Shown: in pieces, positions 16,006 through 20,514 of the stretch
Position numbering within the stretch: position 1 is the first letter of the stretch
How the letters are laid out: each line of letters begins with the position of its first letter
Origin: Candidatus Omnitrophota bacterium
Lineage (GTDB): Bacteria; Omnitrophota; Gorgyraeia; Tantalellales; Tantalellaceae
Direction: 5' to 3'
Assembly: GCA_018814505.1 (NCBI GenBank)
Contig: JAHIZQ010000040.1
Span: 1 to 20,514, forward strand
DNA length: 20,514 bases
Translations under genes and position numbers: made by a program
Notes under the pieces: model-generated
The model's database searches: none
Told to the model about the DNA's origin: nothing
The model's input: only the letters and a program-made list of their open reading frames with translations

Positions 16006-16716
16006 ATGTATGTTAAAGTTTTGTTTGATCAAAAGGCTAAAAAAGGGCTTCTTTCGGGAAAAGGTTTTTCATGTTTAGTCGATGGTAAAATTCTTTTTGA
16101 TACAGGAGGGACTTCCGCTGACCTTGTTGAAAACATGGATCGCATGATGGTGTCAGTAGAAGAACTTGAAGGCGTGGTAATTTCACACGATCATTGGGAT
16201 CATACGGATGGGTTGTGGGAGATCTTGAGGAGAAAAAAAGGCCTTAAAGTATACGTTTGCTCTGAAATTAGCGAAACTTTTAAACGGTGTATTGAGGAAT
16301 TGGGAGGGAAACCGGTTTTGGTTGAAGGGGCAACGGAAATAATGGAAAACATTTTTGTTGTCGGAGGAATGAAAGGTGTGCACAAAGGAGTTGAGATATC
16401 AGAACAGGTACTGGTTGTAAGAGGTGATAATGGGTTATCCGTTGTGACGGGATGCGCGCATCCGGGAATTGTAAAAGTTTTGGAAGTCGTAAAAGACAAG
16501 CTGGGTGTGGAAAAAATATACATGGCATTTGGGGGGTTTCATCTTGATGGGTTTGACAAAGTGGCTATTGAAAAAGTTATCAGTGAAGTTAAAAAGATGG
16601 GGCTTATTAAGGTTGGGCCGACACATTGTTCTGGTGAAAAGGCGAGGCGTATGTTTAGCGGTCGTTACCATGAAAATTATATAGCGGTTAAGGCGGGGCA
16701 TATAATACACTTGTAA
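16006..16716 (+). CDS. MBL-fold metallohydrolase (COG1237-type)
   Basis: A 236-residue metallo-beta-lactamase-fold protein. The metal-site motif HDHWDH (H61, H63, D65, H66) is preceded by KILFDTGG (28-35), and later candidates are H152 in TGCAHPG, H179 in GGFHL and H207 in GPTHCSG. This pattern fits COG1237, a group annotated as dihydropterin-type or generic metal-dependent hydrolases; the archaeal relatives make a methanopterin precursor. No substrate can be assigned here. GGCAGGAG precedes the ATG, and spacing of 24 and 39 bases to its neighbours supports a common operon with yggS and trxB. Confidence 0.85.
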   Translation: MYVKVLFDQKAKKGLLSGKGFSCLVDGKILFDTGGTSADLVENMDRMMVSVEELEGVVISHDHWDHTDGLWEILRRKKGLKVYVCSEISETFKRCIEELGGKPVLVEGATEIMENIFVVGGMKGVHKGVEISEQVLVVRGDNGLSVVTGCAHPGIVKVLEVVKDKLGVEKIYMAFGGFHLDGFDKVAIEKVISEVKKMGLIKVGPTHCSGEKARRMFSGRYHENYIAVKAGHIIHL

Positions 16717-16755
16717 GCTGACATGTTGGCTAAACTGCTTTAACCGGAGGAGATT

Positions 16756-17694
16756 ATGAAACAGGAAACATATGATAGCGTTATTATAGGCGCAGGGCCC
16801 GCTGGATTAACCGCGGGGATTTATGCTTCTCGTGCGAGAATGAAAGTTTTGCTCCTGGAAAGCTACATTGTAATGGGGCAGGCGACGATGACTGACATGA
16901 TTGAAAATTATCCGGGAGTTATTAAATCGTCAGGTTTTGATCTTATTGATATTTTAAAAAAACAAGCGGAAACTTTTGGGCTGGAGTGCCGTCCGGGTAC
17001 CGTTAAAAATGTGTTGCTACAAGACGGTTCTTGGAATGTTGAAGATGAATCCGGAGTGTATCAGACACATTCCGTTATTGTGGCGACAGGAGCTTGTTCA
17101 AAAAAGCTAAATATTCCTGGTGAAACGGAATTTTTGGGAAAAGGCGTATCGTATTGCGCGACATGTGACGGTGCGTTTTTTCGGGACAAAGATATTATTG
17201 TTGTAGGTGGCGGTGATACGGCGGTTGAAGAAGCACTTTTTTTAACAAGATTCGGCAAGAAAGTAACAGTTGTGCATCGCAGGAACTCGCTAAGAGCCGC
17301 GAAAATATTGCAGGAACGTGCTTTTGCCAATAAAAAAATAGAGTTTATTTGGCAGTCAAAAATAAAAACAATAAACGGAAGCCAGAAGGTTGAAAGCGTG
17401 AGTGTGGAAAATATTGAAACAGGAAAAATTCAGGATGTCGCCTGTGAAGGTGTTTTTATATTTGTGGGATGGCAACCGAACACTGGATTTTTAAAAGGAA
17501 CGGTTAACTTGGATGAAAAAGGCGGGATTCTCACAGATTCTGCCATGAATACATCGGGGAAAGGAATGTTCGCCGCGGGCGATTGCCGAAAAAAATTGCT
17601 TCATCAGGTTGTAACCGCGTGCGGGGATGGGGCTGTCGCGGCTTATAGCGCCGGCCAGTACGTTGATGAACTTAAGGGAATAGTTTATAAGTAA
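16756..17694 (+). CDS. trxB: Thioredoxin reductase
   Basis: A low-molecular-weight thioredoxin reductase of 312 residues that passes electrons from NADPH through FAD to thioredoxin. The FAD motif GAGPAG is at 12-17. The redox-active dithiol is CATC (C134 and C137), the NAD(P)-binding motif is GGGDTA (151-156), HRRNSLR is the NADPH-phosphate site, and the second FAD motif is GMFAAGDC near 280. GGAGGAG precedes the ATG. It is likely the last gene of the 14473-17694 operon and could recharge the thioredoxin used by Tpx. Confidence 0.94.
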   Translation: MKQETYDSVIIGAGPAGLTAGIYASRARMKVLLLESYIVMGQATMTDMIENYPGVIKSSGFDLIDILKKQAETFGLECRPGTVKNVLLQDGSWNVEDESGVYQTHSVIVATGACSKKLNIPGETEFLGKGVSYCATCDGAFFRDKDIIVVGGGDTAVEEALFLTRFGKKVTVVHRRNSLRAAKILQERAFANKKIEFIWQSKIKTINGSQKVESVSVENIETGKIQDVACEGVFIFVGWQPNTGFLKGTVNLDEKGGILTDSAMNTSGKGMFAAGDCRKKLLHQVVTACGDGAVAAYSAGQYVDELKGIVYK

Positions 17695-17700
17695 AGAGCT

Positions 17701-17748
17701 TATATCGTATGTCGCACATCGATTTAAAACTTTTAGAACGATATATAG
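17701..17748. repeat. Inverted repeat TATATCGT / ACGATATA after trxB
   Basis: TATATCGT (17701-17708) and ACGATATA (17738-17745) are 8-base complementary arms. The left side overlaps TCGTATGTCG, shared with 14321-14330. There is no T run, so it is unlikely to be a classical terminator. Confidence 0.5.
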
Positions 17749-17799
17749 ACAAAGTCGTTAACCAATTAATCTGCAATGGGTAACGTGGATTAACTTAAT

Positions 17800-17821
17800 G
17801 GACAGGCACAGGGGCCTGTCC
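17800..17821. repeat. Palindrome GGACAGGC ... GCCTGTCC
   Basis: A perfect 8-bp stem (17800-17807 with 17814-17821) and a 6-base loop, upstream of ilvD. There is no T tract. GC-rich compared with its surroundings, it looks like a dispersed intergenic repeat unit. Confidence 0.55.
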
Positions 17822-17836
17822 CTACATCAAACCGGC

Positions 17837-17865
17837 TAACGGGTTAACCGACTAACCGGTTAACC
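17837..17865 (+). repeat. Tandem 13-bp repeat TAAC(G/C)GGTTAACC upstream of ilvD
   Basis: Two copies, 17837-17849 and 17853-17865, differ at one base and have a 16-base period. Each contains the palindrome GGTTAACC. A partial copy, GTTAACCAAT, lies at 17757-17766. The second copy ends just before the Shine-Dalgarno of ilvD, so an operator role is possible but unproven. Confidence 0.6.
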
Positions 17866-17882
17866 AATCACAAGGAGGAGAT

Positions 17883-19541
17883 ATGCGTTCTGATCAAATG
17901 AAAAAAGGCCTTGAGAGAACGCCGCATCGAGCGCTATTAAAGGCTTTGTCGTATACAGACGAAGAATTAAGCCGCCCTATAATCGGGGTTGCGAATTCAG
18001 CTAATGAATTAATTCCCGGACACGTTCATTTGAAAAGTGTCGCATCCGCAGTCAAAAGCGGGATAAGAATTGCCGGAGGCACGCCTATGGAGTTTAATAC
18101 GATTGGTGTTTGTGACGGTATCGCGATGGGGCATTCCGGGATGAAGTATTCACTTCCGTCACGTGAAATTATTGCGGATTCAGTTGAAATTATGGCGACA
18201 GCTTATCCATTTGACGGGCTTGTATGTATTTGTGATTGTGATAAAATCGTTCCGGGCATGATGATGGCTATGCTTAGATTAAATATTCCCGCGATTCTAA
18301 TAAGTGGCGGGCCTATGTTTGCGGGAAAAATAAAGAAACAGTCAATTGATTTAATTACTGTTTTTGAAGGTGTTGGCAAACATATATCGAACAAAATTAC
18401 TGATAAAGAGCTTAAAGAACTTGAAAATGAAGCGTGTCCCGGATGCGGTTCGTGTTCTGGGATGTTTACTGCCAATTCAATGAACTGTTTAAGCGAAGCT
18501 TTGGGGCTCGCACTTCCCGGTAATGGAACAATACCTGCGCCCACGGCAAAAAGGTTGCGTTTAGCAAAACAAACCGGAATGAAAATCATGGAGCTTGTTG
18601 TTAAGGATATCAAACCGCGAGATATTGTTTCACAAAAATCTATTGAAAACGCGGTTACAGTTGAAATGGCTTTAGGCAGTTCGACAAATACAGTTCTTCA
18701 TTTACCGGCAATTGCAAATGAAGCAGGGGTGAAACTAGACCTCAATATGTTTAATGCAATAAGCGAACGGACCCCAAATTTGTGCCGCATATCACCGGCC
18801 GGTGAACAGCATATGGAGGATTTGGACTCTGCGGGCGGAATTTCGGTTGTGATGTCTGAACTTAATAAAAAGAAGCTAATCCATATGGATATCCGTACTG
18901 TAACGGGTCTTACCGTCAAAGAAAACATTCATGGCGCGGAAAATCTTGATCCCGAAGTTATTAAACCCATTGACGCGCCGTATTCAAAAGACGGGGGTTT
19001 AAGCGTACTTTTCGGTAATCTCGCGCCTGACGGGGCAGTTGTAAAAAAATCCGCTGTCTCGAAATCCATGCTTTGTCATGAAGGACCAGCGCGGGTTTAT
19101 AATTCAGAAGAAGAAGCCATGAAAGCAATAATGAACAAAACGATTAAAAAAGGGGATGTGGTAGTTATCCGTTATGAAGGGCCGAAGGGCGGGCCTGGAA
19201 TGCGGGAAATGCTTGGGCCGACGTCAGCCATTGTGGGAGAAGGGTTGGGAGAAACTGTCGCGCTTATTACAGACGGTCGTTTTTCAGGCGGTACTCGTGG
19301 CGCGGCAATAGGACATATCTCTCCGGAAGCGCAGGAAGGCGGGCCAATTGCCGCTATTAAAGAAGGTGATAGGATTCGCATTGATATTCCAAACAAATCG
19401 TTAGAACTTTTAGTTAGTGAAGATGAAATTGCTGAAAGAATGAAATCATGGAAAGCACCTGAACTAAAAATAAAACATGGTTATTTACGCAGATACGCGG
19501 AGAGAGTAACATCAGCTTCAACCGGAGCGGTGTTTGAATAA
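17883..19541 (+). CDS. ilvD: Dihydroxy-acid dehydratase
   Basis: A complete 552-residue IlvD/Edd-family enzyme. It dehydrates 2,3-dihydroxy-isovalerate and 2,3-dihydroxy-3-methylvalerate to the keto acids for valine, leucine and isoleucine, using an Fe-S cluster and Mg2+. Characteristic stretches are [13 protein letters not shown] (75-87, C77), [11 protein letters not shown] (117-127, C119), [19 protein letters not shown] (185-203, with C191 in the conserved position) and the C-terminal [29 protein letters not shown] sits directly before the ATG. No other ilv or leu gene is present. The Nudix gene follows after 16 bases. Possible regulatory repeats precede it. Confidence 0.96.
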   Translation: MRSDQMKKGLERTPHRALLKALSYTDEELSRPIIGVANSANELIPGHVHLKSVASAVKSGIRIAGGTPMEFNTIGVCDGIAMGHSGMKYSLPSREIIADSVEIMATAYPFDGLVCICDCDKIVPGMMMAMLRLNIPAILISGGPMFAGKIKKQSIDLITVFEGVGKHISNKITDKELKELENEACPGCGSCSGMFTANSMNCLSEALGLALPGNGTIPAPTAKRLRLAKQTGMKIMELVVKDIKPRDIVSQKSIENAVTVEMALGSSTNTVLHLPAIANEAGVKLDLNMFNAISERTPNLCRISPAGEQHMEDLDSAGGISVVMSELNKKKLIHMDIRTVTGLTVKENIHGAENLDPEVIKPIDAPYSKDGGLSVLFGNLAPDGAVVKKSAVSKSMLCHEGPARVYNSEEEAMKAIMNKTIKKGDVVVIRYEGPKGGPGMREMLGPTSAIVGEGLGETVALITDGRFSGGTRGAAIGHISPEAQEGGPIAAIKEGDRIRIDIPNKSLELLVSEDEIAERMKSWKAPELKIKHGYLRRYAERVTSASTGAVFE

Positions 19542-19557
19542 CAAAGGACAATAAATT

Positions 19558-20058
19558 ATGGAACTATACAAATACTGTCCGATGTGCAAAAAGAATTTGA
19601 AAAAAAGTTTTGTAGATGGGCTTAATAGATTTAGATGTGTATCTTGCGGATGGATAGATTATCGTAATCCTGTACCTGTTGCGGCGTGCCTTGTTGTTAA
19701 TAACAAGAAAGAACTTCTTTTAGTTAAGCGAAGTATTGCTCCAAGCATTGGGCATTGGGCGCTTCCCGGCGGATATATTGAACTAAAAGAAACGCCTCAA
19801 AAAGCGGGGATACGAGAGCTTTATGAAGAAACAGGATTAAAAGGCAGTCCTAACAGAATGGTTGGCGTTGAGCTCCAAAAAAGTAAAATATATGGTTTCG
19901 TTCTGGTCGTGGGCGTAGAATTAACGACGACGCGTTATAATACCGTTCCCGGGGACGACGCAAGTGATGCAAAATTTATATCGTTTAAAAAGCTTCCAAA
20001 AATTCCTTTCCTCAGCCACCGCAAACTTATTGAGGCGTATCGGTTAATGTTAAAGTGA
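19558..20058 (+). CDS. Nudix hydrolase with N-terminal zinc ribbon
   Basis: A 166-residue Nudix protein that should cleave a nucleoside-diphosphate-linked substrate. The N-terminal zinc ribbon is C7-x2-C10 with C27-x2-C30, as in NudC-like and ADP-ribose-pyrophosphatase-like members. The Nudix box is complete: G72-x5-E78-x7-R86-E87-L-Y-E90-E91-T-G93-L94, where the glutamates bind Mg2+. The fold continues to the C-terminus. It is too short for full NudC. AAAGGA precedes the start, and the 16-base gap places it in the ilvD transcript. The substrate is unknown (ADP-ribose, NADH or another nucleotide). Confidence 0.9.
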   Translation: MELYKYCPMCKKNLKKSFVDGLNRFRCVSCGWIDYRNPVPVAACLVVNNKKELLLVKRSIAPSIGHWALPGGYIELKETPQKAGIRELYEETGLKGSPNRMVGVELQKSKIYGFVLVVGVELTTTRYNTVPGDDASDAKFISFKKLPKIPFLSHRKLIEAYRLMLK

Positions 20059-20115
20059 AGATTCAATTCTTTGATAACATAAACGCACATGGTCATATTT
20101 GGTAATTATCTAGCG

Positions 20116-20212
20116 AATTTGTATAGAGAGAATTCCCCTTTGGGAAAGGGGGGATTTTTACATACAAATTTGTTAAATCCTTCATAATCTTCCTTTTTCA
20201 AAGGGAGAAATT
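20116..20212. repeat. Imperfect nested palindromic element between the Nudix gene and bioB
   Basis: AATTTGTAT (20116-20124) and ATACAAATT (20162-20170) enclose CCCCTTT-GGG-AAAGGGG (20135-20151). A second, imperfect inverted copy of the CCCCTTT part (20175-20212, with CTTTTTCAAAGGGAGAAATT) follows. This looks like a REP/MITE-like dispersed palindrome; no ORF or transposase is present. Confidence 0.55.
20135..20159 (+). terminator. Possible terminator of the ilvD-Nudix transcript
   Basis: The 7-bp stem CCCCTTT/AAAGGGG with a GGG loop is followed by GGA and five T residues (20155-20159). It lies 77 bases after the Nudix stop and overlaps the palindromic element. Confidence 0.45.
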
Positions 20213-20262
20213 GATGTTTGTTCTAATCTCTAAATGAACTTCATATTGTTTTCTCGGCAAGC

Positions 20263-20291
20263 TTGCAATTGTAAACTCAAAATGGTAACAT
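20263..20291 (+). promoter_or_regulatory. Possible bioB promoter overlapping the BirA operator
   Basis: TTGCAA (20263-20268), a 17-base spacer and TAACAT (20286-20291) are both four-of-six matches. Transcription would start near 20298, giving an almost leaderless mRNA. BirA bound at 20268-20301 would cover it. Confidence 0.4.
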
Positions 20292-20301
20292 TGTTTACAA
20301 T
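20268..20301. promoter_or_regulatory. BirA (biotin repressor) operator upstream of bioB
   Basis: ATTGTAAAC (20268-20276) and GTTTACAAT (20293-20301) are perfect 9-base inverted arms with a 16-base spacer. They match the classic BirA box TTGTAAAC-N-GTTTACAA in sequence and close to it in spacing. It lies directly against the bioB ATG at 20302, so biotinyl-AMP-bound BirA should repress the gene. Confidence 0.88.
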
Positions 20302-20514
20302 ATGGAAAATGCGAAAGAAATAATCAGTATGATTAAGCTTATGCCGGTTAAGGAACTTGCAAAGCTAGGGGATTGTTTCCGGAAAAAATATATTGGAAGC
20401 GAAATCGAGATTTGCGGTATTTTTAACGCGAAAAACGGAAAGTGCAGTGAAGATTGCAAGTTTTGCGCGCAGTCAGCACATTATCCGGTTGAAATTAGCG
20501 AATATCCGCTTAGA
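20302..20514 (+). CDS. bioB: Biotin synthase, N-terminal part (runs off the window)
   Basis: The first 71 codons of biotin synthase, the radical-SAM enzyme that inserts sulfur into dethiobiotin as the last step of biotin synthesis. The radical-SAM cluster motif C48-x3-C52-x2-C55 sits in GKCSEDCKFCAQSAHY (46-61), preceded by EICGIFNAKN. The ATG at 20302 touches the BirA operator, leaving no room for a Shine-Dalgarno. In-frame ATGs at 20329 and 20341 also lack good sites. The rest of the gene lies beyond the right edge. Confidence 0.93.
   Translation, partial: MENAKEIISMIKLMPVKELAKLGDCFRKKYIGSEIEICGIFNAKNGKCSEDCKFCAQSAHYPVEISEYPLR

Noticed and set aside
16183-16710. Four overlapping - strand open frames inside the MBL-fold gene
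   Set aside because: Mutually overlapping frames opposite a gene with intact metal-site motifs; no ribosome binding sites.
17695-17882. T-box or attenuator leader for ilvD
   Set aside because: No T-box consensus, leader peptide rich in Val/Leu/Ile, or terminator/antiterminator pair was found; only repeats are seen.
18203-18613. 136-codon open frame on the - strand inside ilvD
   Set aside because: Antisense shadow; ilvD is conserved throughout, and no start signal is visible on the other strand.
1-20514. CRISPR array, tRNA genes, prophage or insertion sequence
   Set aside because: No regularly spaced direct repeats, cloverleaf-like sequences, transposase or integrase motifs were seen on either strand.

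Overview
The window is a moderately AT-rich bacterial chromosomal segment with dense coding. It carries 17 complete protein genes on the + strand, one on the - strand, and the first 71 codons of bioB running off the right edge. Two of the complete genes are very short (34 and 51 codons). No tRNA, rRNA, CRISPR array, transposase or phage gene was seen, and no stretch longer than 300 bases lacks a gene. The gene set (orphan MetV-type MTHFR C-terminal protein, membrane-fused spermidine-synthase-like protein, GH130 phosphorylase, NSS transporter with small subunit, Fe-S helicase-nuclease, ParA fused to a glycogen-binding domain) suggests an uncultured, probably anaerobic, Gram-negative lineage. 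Candidatus Omnitrophota or a relative is my best guess from general familiarity, not a demonstrated placement.

Left part (1-4750): a helicase-nuclease, a YhaM-like exoribonuclease and a small zincin metallopeptidase lie close together in one direction, probably as a nucleic-acid processing operon. Middle-left (4749-8269): a - strand single-pass membrane protein with a beta-sandwich-like C-terminus is divergent from a ParA-type ATPase that ends in a CBM48/AMPK-beta-like domain. After a good terminator and a new promoter comes a GH130 glycoside phosphorylase. This stretch has a carbohydrate theme.

Centre (8345-12000): an RF-like GGQ rescue factor ends inside a strong terminator hairpin, with an NSS amino-acid symporter and its 34-codon small subunit directly behind it. 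Then come a PC4-like nucleic-acid-binding protein, a PilZ protein, thiol peroxidase, and a large membrane protein with an internal spermidine-synthase-like domain.

Right part (14310-20514): a probable operon of a 51-codon coiled-coil protein, MetV, YggS (overlapping MetV by 4 bases), an MBL-fold hydrolase and thioredoxin reductase. It is followed by ilvD plus a Nudix hydrolase, then bioB behind a near-perfect BirA operator. Intergenic regions here hold inverted and tandem repeats. Redox, one-carbon, branched-chain amino-acid and cofactor metabolism dominate this half.

The most unusual items are the ParA-CBM48 fusion, the BirA operator that abuts the bioB start codon, and the small NSS subunit gene overlapping its transporter gene.
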